Positions 47,421 to 58,599 of a DNA stretch of 64,000 bases are shown one piece after another. The stretch is taken from NCBI GenBank assembly GCA_958299035.1, contig CATQJL010000305.1, positions 32,439,733 through 32,503,732 on the forward strand, written 5' to 3'. The DNA comes from Cylicocyclus nassatus. Its lineage: Eukaryota; Nematoda; Chromadorea; Rhabditida; Strongylidae. The notes beneath the pieces are model-generated. The model was not told the DNA's origin, did no database searches, and saw only the letters and a list, made by a program, of their open reading frames with translations. Both the position numbers and the translations under genes were made by a program. Every line of letters begins with the position of its first letter. Positions within the stretch are counted from its first letter, which is position 1.

Positions 47421-48352
47421 GGAAATTTTGCTTACAATTTTGCATTCTGAGGGTGGTTTTATAGACTTTGAATAGCTCATTGCGCCTGCAGTGTACAACA
47501 AAACTTCTACATCTTTCCTTTATGCAATTTAAAACTAACCGTCATAATTCGAGCTTTAAGCGCTGCTTCGATTCCTGACGAAACAGGCTGTTAGACTGGA
47601 ACTTAATCGCTGAATTATTAGGTCATTCCATAAGTCCGTAGCGTTTTCATTTTGGTCCTCACTTCTTTGGGGAGCGGTTGATATGTGATAAAATGGGTAC
47701 ATCAATAGAGTACATGGGTACAAGGGTAATGGGTACATTATTACATCATTGTTTATATTATGGCGATTACCAAGCCATAAATAATTGAAAAATGTTCTAA
47801 TTCTGCATTTGTTCTTGATCTTCTAAAGTTTCATCCAGCAAAATATCGTTCTCGCACGAGAAAACTTTATTAGTAGTTGTTTACGATTCATTCGTGAAGG
47901 TGGGCATTGCGCGGTATGCTTCAATGCCGTGTTGTGCGGGAATGAGTATGGCATATAGATAGAAGAGCCAGTGCGAGCCTCTGCGAAGAGGTTACGCACT
48001 GGTGATTCTACATATTTATAATAGGCCTCTCTGACAGAACCTCTTTGGATGAGTCTCAACATCAAACACGACAGAGGGTCGACGTAAAATCAGTTTTCCA
48101 CCTTATTTGTCACCATGATATAAAAGTTTGCATAATTTTATGAATAAGCGAGGCGCTCAATAGTACCATAAAATGTTTGAACGATTGCTAGGGTTCAATA
48201 GCAGTGGTTTACTTTTGATTGAATTCTGTTCACACTCGCAGATTGCTCTTCATGTTTGAAGTCAAATTTTAATTAATTTACAAAGTCTACTGTTCGATTT
48301 ATTCCTCGCTCATGACTGCCAACGTCAAACGTGGCCAATATACTTCAAGTAG
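47421..48352. other. intergenic with a mariner-like end fragment
   Basis: At about 47617 TTAGGTCATTCCATAAGTCC resembles a mariner terminal repeat, but no partner end or transposase is found. GGGTACA/ATGGGTAC short repeats follow at 47694-47735. Otherwise nothing recognised. Confidence 0.45.
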
Positions 48353-48356
48353 TTAA

Positions 48357-48800
48357 AGGCAGTAGGTTGGCAGAATGAGACCCGTGGCAAAACAAGGTTA
48401 CAGGGTAGGAGCCCCATAATGGAACCTATGGGCTAAAGTTCGATCTTTCTCTGCCACTTCTAGCCCCCGAAATTTCAAAGCGAAAGCAGCGCTCATCTCC
48501 TGTCCTTTCCGAACCCGCCCACCCCATGGACGAGTGGACGCGAAGCCCGTCATGGAGAAGACGCAGAGTCGTTGCGGGACCTCATGCTTATAGCATTGCG
48601 GCTGGCGCTCTGACCGCGGAAGTTCGTCCATGGGGTGGGCGGGTTCGGAGAGGATAGGAGATGAGCGCTGCTTTCGCTTTGAAATTTCGGGGGTTAGAAG
48701 TGGCAGAGAAAGATCGAACTTTGGCCCATAGGTTCCATTATGGGGCTCCTACCCTGTGACCTTGTTTTGCCACGGGTCTCAATTTGCCCACCCACTGCCT
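48357..48800. mobile_element. TTAA-flanked hairpin MITE (copy 3)
   Basis: AGGCAGTAGGTTGGCA at the left, complement of AGGCAGTGGGTGGGCA at the right, TTAA on both sides (48353-48356, 48801-48804). Arms of about 195 bp are nearly identical (for example GGTAGGAGCCCCATAATGG). The loop near 48560 carries GACGCAGAGTCGTTGCGGGA. Confidence 0.85.
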
Positions 48801-49180
48801 TTAAGTCCATGACACTTTTCTCTGTCTGACTTTTTGCGACCGTACATAACATCGGATGCTGCTGAGTTAGAGTTAATACCAAAATAATATTAGCAGTTAC
48901 CATCAGCTTTTGGCATAACTAAGGCAACTCACCGGAGATTAAGCAGCACAAACAAAATTTGCAGTGGATCCGCAGGATATTGCCTTCTGTTACAAAAATG
49001 GAAGCGTTGGAAATGGGTACTTGCGTAGGATTTTCACGTCAGACTGGCTAAAAACGGAAATTTCCGAGGATTTCTTACAGAACGCTGCGAACAATCCGAG
49101 AAATGCCAGCGGTTCCGCAGCTCTCTTTGATCTGCCAGTAATTCCGCAGAATGTGTCTCTTACATTTTGTCACCAATAAA

Positions 49181-50220
49181 GGCTGGGTTCGTACTGATTC
49201 CCATGTTCTGGAACTGTTCCCGCACAGTTCTCGCACTGTGCTAGAACTGTGCGGGAACAGTTCCAGAACTGTGCTGCATGCAATGCAGCCGCCCCGCACC
49301 GTTTTGAACGCCGGGAGTGAAGTTTGTCCGTTCTCAGCGGGTTTTCTTTCAGATTTCTCCCATTTTGGCCTTATCCCTCCTCCCCGCTTCGCTTTTTTGA
49401 TCAGCCGAACTTCGAAACTCGAAGCGGGGTTGAAGAATGAGCGCTCTTCTGCTCTTCGTATGCGATATCTTGTGCTTGTCCACACCCTCTTCGCTATTTT
49501 TGTTCAGACCTACTTCATGTGTTGTAGCAAGTCGCTGCGTAATCTCGCATCTGTATTGAAATTGACATAGACAAGTCTCTAGAACACATGAAGTAGGCCT
49601 GAATAAGAATGGCAGAGAAGATGGACGAGCGCACGAAGGCCTATTTTCCCGGATACATGAAGCAGAACAGCGTTTAGTCCTCAACCCCGCTTCAAGTTCG
49701 CAGCTCCTCCCATCACAAGGAGAAGCGGGTCAGAAGAAAGAACATAGACGCAACGATATTGAAAAAGGAAAGGGGCTGAAAACGCCCAAAAACGAAACTC
49801 ATAGAAACAATAGACAAGTCCCAATTCATGCAGTTTCAGAATTGCTCTTAATCTCTAATTCGTGGCATATGGCTATGGAAACTACGCAGCCGCTTCCTGG
49901 AACAGTTGAAATAATTTTGAGCAAAAATAGCGAAGAGAGAGTGGACGAGCACAAGATGTCGCATACGCACAGCAGAAGAGCGCTCATTCTTCAACCCCGC
50001 TTCGAGTTTCGAAGTCCGGCTGGTCAAAAAGCGAAGCGGGGAGGAGAAATAAGGCCAGAGTGAGTGAAATCTGAAAGAAAAACTGTTGAGAACGGTCAAA
50101 ATTCCCCAGCTTCCGCCGTTTAAACGGTGCGGGGCGGCTGCAGCGCATGCAGTACAGTTCTGGAACTGTTCCCGCACCCAGCGCATTGCGAGAACATGGG
50201 AATCAGTATGAACCCAGCCA
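49181..50220. repeat. foldback element, arms about 320 bp
   Basis: GGCTGGGTTCGTACTGATTC at the left edge and its near complement at the right edge. GGAACTGTTCCCGCAC, GCGGGGTTGAAGAATGAGCG and GGACGAGCACAAGAT pair across the centre. The left arm also holds a small internal palindrome at 49211-49275. No coding content; the open frames on both strands are arm artefacts. Confidence 0.85.
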
Positions 50221-51170
50221 AAGAGTGCATTGCCGAACATGTAATTCACAGTGCAAAGGATAGTAAGTGGGTCTTGCAGTCAATAACGCAAGGTTCGAAT
50301 CTCGCTTAGGTGTTCTTTTTTGCTGTTGTAGTTTGCATTCTTCAAAACTTCCGTAGCACGTTTACGGAACTTCAGCAAGTGACCCGGCACGGCTTCCTAA
50401 AACGTTTTGCGAATGTTTCGTTCAGTTGTAGAAGAATTTGTTATTTACGATTTGAATATGCGAAAATGCATTTGAATTTTCGGCGGTCAGAAATTAAGTG
50501 AGAGCCAGAAAATGAACCATAACTCTCTTATTCTGATCTTTTGAGCCTCCAAAATTGTCAGTGCTAAGTCTGACTTTTCATTCACCAGGACAATAATGGA
50601 TGCTTTGATGACTGTACTTTTTTGGTTTCAATTATATAATATTAGGCTGAAAAATCGTGCCATTTTTTGATGCTGTCTCAAAATATCACAGAGTAAGATG
50701 GGCGAATGCCTTATACAGCGCTCGATGCAGAAATTTTCCTCTTTTTAGCAGTAACGTTTCTGTTCCAAAACCTTCGCCACTCGAATAATCATGATAACTC
50801 CAACCTAAGTTTTTCGCCTACCCTTCCTTTTAGCGAGTACTCAAAAGTCTTTTTTTTGGTCTTTGTATATGTTTACTTGAGCCGATCACCAAGATTATAG
50901 CACGCTTTATTCAATCAGGCTAACGCTTCGGTGCCTTCACCTTCGTCGGAGCCTGGAAGATCGTCACATTAGTGATTTGTTCTCCCGAACACCTCGTTCA
51001 AGCCAAGGTTACATTCAACATCAAGCCAGGCTGAAACCCGTGACGGAAACCGTCGTTCATGCTCGCCTCGGCAGTCTTCGAATCGGGGTCGAGCCACCAC
51101 TAAACACAGCGTCTGCACAGTCAGTAGTAGTAGAGACTAGTACAGGTGCCTTATACAGATGAATCTAATC
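50221..51170. other. intergenic, nothing recognised
   Basis: No splice-supported frame. The GGTTCGAATC at 50292 resembles a tRNA B box but no tRNA fold fits around it. Some GC-richer sequence at 50930-51130 has an open frame without known content. Confidence 0.45.
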
Positions 51171-52510
51171 TTAGTGTAGATCAAATCCGCAAAGGGACTG
51201 ATATGCGATTAGATCACTATTCATGGCAACGCCCTCTTCTTTGCGGTTCATTGCAGGAGCTTTGGATGTTGTCCAAAATGCTTCTAGCGTTTTAGAGGAA
51301 TTATTTCGGGTTCACGCGTTAAGATTGTGACGGCTATATTAAATTGTTGATCCGAGTGATACTCTCTGCGATGTGCGCCTAGGGGAGTGTTCGGTTTAGA
51401 TTTTACAAGACCATCTAGGCGCTCTTTGATTCTCACGCAAAGAGGCCTGCCAGTCTCTCCTATGTACTCTTTCCCGCAAGTTTGACAAGTTATTTGATAA
51501 ACTACTCCTGCCTCCATGCAATCGCCTGGTTGACCAAATGGGCATACGACACAATCGGTATTCATGCACAGTCGATCGTAGGAGCGATTACGAATTAGTT
51601 GTTTTTTAAGACTGGGAGGAGGAATATTTACAATGCTAACGGAGTCATTAAGGCCTGCTTGTTCTAACCTTTTCCTTATCGCTTTGCTGAATTCTTCAGA
51701 TATAAAAGGAACACAAAAAGGTATTTTTGCTTCATTCTTGCTTGTGCGCGATCTGTATTCATGCCAGGTACGTTTCGATAAATGGTTTGGGGTAGCCATT
51801 GGACTTCGCAATCTGTCTGGCAAGACTTAACGATGTAGCGCGTTCTTGCTCGGAGGAAACTGCCTTTGCAGTCCTAAACATATTGGAAATTACCGACCTT
51901 TTTGTGCTCCAAGGATGATTTTTGCTGCTTGGTTTTGGAAACCATTTGGTCTTGTATGATCCATTACGCAACTGTATTTGGATGTTAAATGCAGTGTCCG
52001 GGCAAAAACTCGATTTTGAGATTTTGTGCTTATACAGGCCTATTCGCCATGCTGAATCCGAAAATCCACATTGGAAAGCGCGAAAACGGCGAAAAAGGGC
52101 CCTAACACAGGAGGAAAATCAGCAGGTGGGCGGGGCTTGCCCCAGTGCGATTTCACGCTCCCGGCTCCCTGAGCGATTTTCTCGATTCCGCTAGCCGTCC
52201 TAACATCGCTACCGGTCAAGTGCGAATAATTGACTTGAAACCGGAAGCGAGAAGGTCGCTCCGGAAGCCGGGAACGTGAATTCGCAGTGGGGAGGGCCCC
52301 GCCCACCTGCTCATTTCCCTCCTGTGTTAGAGCCGTTTTTCGCCATTTTCGCGCTCTACAATGTGCATTTTCGGATTCAGCGTAGCGAATAGGCCCAAGT
52401 AAGCACAAAATCTCATAACCGAGTTTTTGCCCGGACACTGCCTTTAAGGAAAGGCGTGCTTTTGCTTCGTGTGCATTCAAGCTTATTGTAATGATTTTCA
52501 AAAGTGTCAT
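51171..52510 (-). pseudogene. Penelope-like retroelement, C-terminal part with GIY-YIG domain
   Basis: Minus strand, interrupted by a MITE. The first portion (52510-52448, then 51984-51770) has KLECTRSKS and YKTKWFPKPSSKN, a connector typical of Penelope-like elements, then GYPKPFIETYL. After a frameshift near 51765 comes the domain 51760-51284 with VVYQITCQTCGKEYIGETGR and LCVRIKERL, the GIY-YIG endonuclease core. A further shift near 51290 leads to LEAFWTTSKAP and LIAYQSLCGF before the stop at 51171. The RT proper is absent, so this is a 5'-truncated, broken copy. Confidence 0.8.
51989..52443. mobile_element. TTAA-flanked hairpin MITE (copy 4) inside the Penelope-like element
   Basis: ATGCAGTGTCCGGGCA at the left and TGCCCGGACACTGCCT at the right, TTAA on both sides (51985-51988, 52444-52447). 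Arms of about 200 bp. Removing it with one TTAA restores a continuous Penelope reading frame across the site. Confidence 0.88.
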
Positions 52511-53260
52511 GTCCGTTTTAGCAGCGTGAGAAAGGACTAGGTTAAACTATATATGTTCATGTCTTATTACGTAATTGACTACTGTGACAAAAAACCAAAT
52601 CTTTCCTTGGCAGTTGTATACAAGAAGTAAGAGGCGGTGCAAGCACATGTTCTTCGTTATTAATTGTGCCATTGCGGAAATTTTCAAAAAGAGTAGTTGC
52701 AAAATGGGACTGGGCTACATTTACTTTTGAATAGCCAGTTCTATTGAAGAACATATCTCAGATTTGAGCAGATACTGCTTGACCTCCACAGTGCGACTAA
52801 GCAATGTGGAGTGGATGGCACAGAGACAAGCGCATAGCATAGATGCACATTAGAAGGCGATTTTCAATAGTGTGAATGGTGATATGCTAATCAATTACAT
52901 TCCTGCAACGTTTACGCGTGCATTCATGGTAGCCGAGCAATCTTAATGATAGTGGTAAACGCAAGATATTTACATCTTTTCTTGCACAGTGACCTAACGC
53001 CGCCAGAAGAGAGCATGCATTGGAAAGGTTAACCCTAATGTCAAAAGATAAAGAGTGAGAAGAAAAGGGAAAGGTTTGAAGAACGTGAGGCACGCTCTGA
53101 AGCAAACGTTTTTTGTTTTTCGTTCACTTCTTTCTATCGTCAATGTCAAGATAGCGTGAATTTTTACATCGCGGAATAGCCGGGCAAGGCCGGGTATACC
53201 AGCTTACAAATAAATTTTCAATGCAGCTTCTGAAAAAAAGAACAAAGCCAATTACGTATA
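52511..53260. other. intergenic, nothing recognised apart from a Helitron-like 3' end
   Basis: No splice-supported frame. At 53172-53204 GCCGGGCAAGGCCGGGTATA then CCAGCTTA resembles the Helitron-like 3' end (CCGGGTATCCAGCTAG) with a mutated CTAG. No matching 5' end was found. Confidence 0.45.
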
Positions 53261-53479
53261 ATGAAAGTAACGTTTTTTCTTGCTATCATCGTCGCAATCA
53301 GCTGTTCATTGATCCTCTCCTATTTAAGCCCCAGAAGTTGTGCAGTTTTGGGAGTCTTGCACCGCAGCAATGCGTCAACTGAATTGTCCCGTCTCACAAG
53401 CAACTTACGGGAATTCTATCTAATTCTCCTCTTTTGCACACTATCTTCCTCGGTTCACCATAGACTCTGCCCTGGCTAA
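53261..53479 (+). CDS. weak candidate: short secreted-type reading frame
   Basis: The 72-codon frame begins with MKVTFFLAIIVAISCSLIL, which has the form of a signal peptide, followed by a Ser/Leu-rich stretch without Cys pattern. No clear trans-splice acceptor lies just upstream and no homologous family comes to mind. It may be chance or the first exon of a longer gene. Confidence 0.2.
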   Translation: MKVTFFLAIIVAISCSLILSYLSPRSCAVLGVLHRSNASTELSRLTSNLREFYLILLFCTLSSSVHHRLCPG

Positions 53480-53979
53480 ATGGCATTTTGTTGAACTAAA
53501 CGTGACACTTAGCGGTCTTTTGACTGTTCAACGAGCGCGGGAAGTGGGCAGTATCAGGTTCACCCTAGGAGGTTCTTCTAAATGATTAATCTCAGGTCGA
53601 CTGAGATGAATGAGGGCAGGGTGGGCAGTGGGCATAGAACAGCAATAGTTTCTTCAATGAACAAAATTTAAGTCGGTTAGCACAACAGTAGAATGTTTTC
53701 TCCAAGTTGTTTTCAATAATCTGGAAATCTGCTCAGAACTGTTTTTCTTGAGAGTATAATTTTGCGTTGTCAAACATTGTTTTGCTATCAGTATTGGCTC
53801 GTTCACAAATGCTGGGCCTTTCTCCTTTTCCCACTCGTCTCCGCGGGCCACTCTTCCGATAATGAGATCCTTTAAAGAAAATGAATATCTGACAATTCAA
53901 AATCTTTTCAATTGCGCAGATCCCGCATACAACAGTTCGCAACAGTGAGCACAAGCAACATAGCACAAACGTGTAATCA

Positions 53980-54046
53980 ATGTTATTCCCGTTCTTCGTA
54001 CTCTTACTCTTCCCTCTGGTAAAGGCTGTAACAACTCCAGCAAACG
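53980..54046 (+). CDS. candidate first exon of a secreted protein
   Basis: The ATG follows an acceptor (TTGCGCAG, ends 53919) by 60 bases. The exon encodes MLFPFFVLLLFPLVKAVTTP, a textbook signal peptide, and stops at a consensus donor AAACG|GTAAGC in phase 1. I cannot find a following exon in frame: the acceptor at about 54176 gives an immediate stop, and the one at about 54209 runs into a MITE. The later exons may have been lost or lie beyond the repeats. Confidence 0.3.
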
Positions 54047-54233
54047 GTAAGCGCCTTTCAGATTCACGTTATATATCATTTCCGCTCATGAATCATGATT
54101 TTATATTCTCAAGTAAACGCTACTGCTTCATTTCGCCGTCCCTCTATCGTCGCAGCAAAAAATGTCAGTTTCCAGGTCTGTGATATATCTTCTGACTATT
54201 TAAACACAGGATCAGCTCCCGAATTCATTTTTA

Positions 54234-54472
54234 GGCCTAAGGCATACCTCACGCGATTATGCCGAATCGCCATTTTCATGCGACTTGGCGATTTGCCAGA
54301 TTTCTACAAATCTATCGTGCGCGCTTCTCGAACGCACATTTGGGTAGCTTGTGTAAGTTTTTGCAAGCGCATCAAGTTCTGACCAAAGGCAGCGCATTAA
54401 CAACGAATAATGAAGAGTCGCTGTGTGCCAGATCGCGTAGCGACCGAAATCGCGCGAGGTATGCCTTAGGCC
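54234..54472. mobile_element. PIF/Harbinger-type MITE (copy 1)
   Basis: GGCCTAAGGCATACCTC at the left, complement at the right, TTA duplicated on both sides (54231-54233, 54473-54475). A 3-bp TTA duplication fits PIF/Harbinger. The arms continue with CGCGATT...AATCGCG. Confidence 0.75.
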
Positions 54473-54475
54473 TTA

Positions 54476-56460
54476 GACTGCGGTGGTGAGCGCCGAAAAG
54501 GTTGGTGGGCATTGTTTGTGTGAGTAAAAGCATAAGACTAATCGCATACTCGTGTATCATGTAAACTTGTTCTACCAGAATCCATTTATACTTTAAGCAA
54601 TAAATAAGAGACTTTATCGCATGTTTGAGTGCGATCTCGCACAAAGGGTGAGATTTGAGTTGCTGCGTGCAACGACGAAAACAAAACTTGCTCAGGAAAT
54701 CAAGAAGAGCGGGGAGTTGCGTTTGGATTAGGAAATGTCGACTACGCCGACCAATATATGATAACACAAACAGATAAAGCGCATGACAAGCTTGTTCCGA
54801 ACTCGCCTAAGGCGGCGCCAGCAACTATCAAGTAGTTGCTGGGATTAATCATTAATGTTAGGCTGTTGTTCAACTTTTGCGTTTTCCGTAGTTCTCCCTT
54901 TGCATATGGTATATTCAAGCTTTGGGAGTTTAGACCATAATGTAGTCTACGAATGCACCAACTTCCAAATTCTGGGAACCCGTGTAATGTTTACAGTATG
55001 TGTACGGTAAAGAAAAAATTCAAGGATTGCTCCAAACGTTTTTCCAGCTGCTACTTGGTCTAGGGGGTTTCTTACACGCTGATTACGAAAATCACACACA
55101 TTTTGTAGGAAAATATATCTTTGGTAGGGTCACAAAAATATCTAGTTTGACGACAAATGAGTATGATAGTTGTGTTCAGCATGCAGAATTACACTGTACT
55201 GCAGGATCTCGGCAAATTCTGATGATTCTTCCACTAGTCATTGACTGTCAGCTAAATTTTGCGTTCAGCTGTGCTAATCATCTTCCCGATTTCGCCAAAT
55301 CTCGAATTCTCCAAATACCATTACTTTTTTACAGAGACTAAAGAGCCAATCTCTGACAATAACTCTGGTTCGATACGGTGAGATTAGACCAAGAAGCTTC
55401 ATCTTTGCTTTTATTCCAGTGAATTTTTAATCTGTGCTGGCTTGTAGCACCCAATGCAAAGTCCATAATGCCAAAGTTTGAGCGCGCCATATTCTAAGCG
55501 AAATGTTATGAAGGGAGTTGCGAAACATAGTTAACAGCCTGATATTTTATTTCAAAGAATTGTCAGAATTTGCCGAGATCCTGCAGTAACTACGTGAAAT
55601 ATTGGTACCAATCCTCATTAGCTGACCCGAAGAATGAAGATTGCGGATTTCATTATAAGGGATTTCGCACCCTGGTTACGATATCACATTTATTTCGAAC
55701 GTAGTGCCATTTCCTCGGGTTACGCTGGGTATACATCTAACGAACGTAGTGCCATATCCTCGTTACGCTGGGTAGGTATCTAAAATCCCGGCGGGCACCG
55801 GAAGACCCACGTTGCCAATTTTTAGAACACCCCTTGCAGCTCTTTGGAAAATGATCAGCAAGTTTTTGAGAGGCCGCCTGTTAAACCGTCCTTTTTCCGC
55901 TCTAACTTTTCGCGGATATATTGCTGATTTTTTAACGGAGCAAGAATTCAACAAGCGCAAAAACTCGTGGACCTTTTCGAAAAGCGGAGTGCGAGAAATC
56001 AACCATCTATTTTTCGGATGCCCACCTACTCCGGCGATTTTCTGAGACTTGGCCCGTATCAAATCGGTCAGATCAGTTGATCTGATATGAGGGCCTCACA
56101 TAAGGTTTTTGAGATGAATTGACCAGCGACCACTTCCACCGCTATAAAAATGCGACATGACCTCAAGGATAAGCGTCAAAGCACTTCCGCGGTAATTTCA
56201 CCTGACTTCCGTAAGAAAGCGTCGATTTTGAGTTGATCGCAAAGAGATAGTGTGCAAGGGATAAGACGCAGAAAAAAAACCCCTTAAGTCGCTCGTGAGT
56301 AACTTACGGGATACGTAATGTAACCTATTATTGCGGGCTAGAGTGCGCGAAACTGCACGTTGAGGGGCTACGGATTGAAAGAGTTGATGAACAGCTGATT
56401 GCACCCAAGATTGGGGGAAGACTCATTTTTTGCATGGTTATTTAATATTGTAATGCTTTA
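54476..56460. other. intergenic, repeat remnants only
   Basis: Contains CACGCTGATTACGAAAATCA at 55077, a motif that recurs at 57129, 57256, 58090 and 17212, and a near duplicate of GAACGTAGTGCCAT..CCTCG...TTACGCTGGGTA (55697-55730 and 55741-55774). No supported gene. Confidence 0.45.
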
Positions 56461-56639
56461 TCTTATATATAAAGCTGAATGTCTGTTCGTCTGTATGTCT
56501 GTATGTCTGTATGTACGTATGTTCCGAATAGAAAATTCCATTTCTGAACCGATCCGGACCAAACTTGGCACACATACACTTCGGGGCGGGCGGGTGTCAT
56601 AGGCTACTTTTCGTGATCGATCGATATAAATTTATCGAT

Positions 56640-56830
56640 TTTTTGCAATGTTCGACTGCGGGGCTGGGAGTTTGCACAGTGGGGTAATCGAGCATGCTGA
56701 TTACGATTACAATATTAGTTTTTAAAATCGTCCATTTTATCGATTTTATCGATTTTTTTTGCAAAGTTGGGCTACGGGGCTCGGATGGCACAGGGAGGTG
56801 ATCGAGCATGCTGATTACGAGTTCGATATT
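56640..56830 (+). repeat. two 120-bp family units inside the Helitron-like element
   Basis: GGGGCTGGGAGTTTGCACAG (56660) and a diverged second copy (56777), each followed by GATCGAGCATGCTGATTACGA-type sequence and TTATCGATTTT. Same family as the palindromic array at 35870-36780, here in one direction only. Confidence 0.75.
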
Positions 56831-56905
56831 AGTTTGGCGCTATCCGGGCCCCAAAATTTTTTTGTGGTAGAGCTTGCTCAAACTTCGTGTATAAGGGTTA
56901 TCTTA

Positions 56906-57130
56906 AGGGCCGGGCATACTTCAAGCGATTTCAATCGCGACGCGATTTGGCATTCCAGGTATCCACAACTCATTGTAAGCACATTATAAATGTACAGAAG
57001 ATAGGGCATTTCATCAGTTTACGTAAGTTATACACACTATGCATGTACAGTTTGCTAATGTTGGATCCGAACTTCTGGCGAATTGCCAAATCGCGTCGCA
57101 ACTGAAATTGCGTGAAGTATGCCCGGCCCT
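56906..57130. mobile_element. PIF/Harbinger-type MITE (copy 2), nested in the Helitron-like element
   Basis: AGGGCCGGGCATACTTC at the left, complement at the right, TTA on both sides (56903-56905, 57131-57133). The subterminal CGCGATTTGGCATT/AATTGCCAAATCGCG pair matches the architecture of the copy at 54234. Confidence 0.78.
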
Positions 57131-58599
57131 TTACATGCTGATTACAGATATCACACTTTCTCCGCAGCACGTCTTCCCGTGTGGTTACGATAGGTGTACG
57201 GTAGGAAGTCAAAATTATGAATTCGGCTGGACTTCGGTCCATATGGCTTATTCGACATGCTAATTACGAATATCATCTCTCTTTGCATATTAGGACCTTT
57301 TTATAGAGTTGTGGTGGTTATATGGCATGGGGTCGAAAACATAGATTTGCTTTAAACTTTAGGGTGGTCATTTAGCGCGCTGAACATGAATATCTTGCCG
57401 ATTTCGCAGGATAGTGCATTTTCTTGGGTTACGGTGGGTGTAGATGGGTCGAAGTTCCAGATTTGCTCAAAACCTTACCTGTAACATTTCACAAGTATAT
57501 CGCTTATGAATATGGTGCTTGCTCGCTGTCATAACGCAATAGTGAAGCTATGGTGAGTTGCAGGGTTTGAATGGACATTTTTTTGCTTTCGGGCCAATTT
57601 AGATCCCAGATATTCACAAAATGGGGAAACGGTCGTTTTGTATGGCGGTCTCCAGCGCCATCCTGATAACCTGTCCCAACGCGTAACGCACGCGGCAAAT
57701 CTCCCTCCACCTTGCTTAGGCAAAAGCCGCCGAAGGGTGTATCGCGCGCGGCAGCGGTCCTATAAGGGAAAGCATTACGGTCGTGGGAAACTTTTATACC
57801 ACACGAATTGCCGTTATCGCGGGGATTGAGCACGATATTCTTGAAACAGCACTTTAGGTAATTTTCTGCCAAGGTTTCATGCAGGTTCTTGATTTTTACC
57901 CGCTGCCTATACCTACCGTAACTCTGCGAAAAGGTCTTAAAACGCAACGAGAGTGTTTTAGACGTGGTCAGAAGGTCGAATCTCTCTCGACCGAATTTCA
58001 GCCAAAACTGAGATTTCGCCCCCCCCCCCCTGCAGTATACCTACCATAACTCAGTGAAATCGCCTCAAAATGCCGAAGGAGTATGATATTCGTAATCAGC
58101 ATGTCAATTAGCCCCCCTCAAAGTTTCAGCGAAATCCATAATTTTAGTTACTTATGTGTACCTAACGTAAACCCAGAAAATGGCGCTATATCGCGCGACA
58201 TGACTACGATATTCGTCATCAGCGGCTTTACTAATCCCAATGTACCGACTTTGAGCAAGATCCATCACAAACATTTATGGGCCGGATAGCCGAATAGCGC
58301 CATCAGTTTTCAGAATTATCCTTACTTTTACCGGTTTTGTTGTTTTTTTTGCAAAGTTTGAGCTACGGAGCTGGGGATTGTTGAGAGAGGTAGGTGGGCA
58401 TGCTGATTACTAACATAGCGGGAGTGGTGAATTGCATGTAAAAGTGGGCACAACGAAAGGTTCTACAGGGACAGGGATAAAACCTTAATCATAGCATTAA
58501 CAGGGCCGGGCGGAGCCGGGTATCCAGCTAGTTTCCATATAAAATTGCGTAAAGTAAAATTTCTTTGCTTATCTCATAGTCATTCTGTTCATTATGGTT

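Larger units (their letters stand above)
56461..58531 (+). mobile_element. Helitron-like element, full length, non-autonomous
   Basis: TCTTATATATAAAGCTG after host A (56460) and GGCGGAGCCGGGTATCCAGCTAG before host T (58532); the two ends match those of the minus-strand element at 35759-36950. 2071 bp. It contains CGGACCAAACTTGGCACA (56568), two of the 120-bp units, a nested Harbinger-type MITE and several diverged CATGCTGATTACGAATATC blocks. No rep/helicase gene. Confidence 0.7.

Noticed and set aside
49075..49570. 136-139 codon frames on opposite strands
   Set aside because: They lie in the arm of a foldback element and are mirrored at 49842-50249.
50270..50320. Possible tRNA gene around GGTTCGAATC
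   Set aside because: No matching A box, and neither acceptor stem nor T stem pairs properly.
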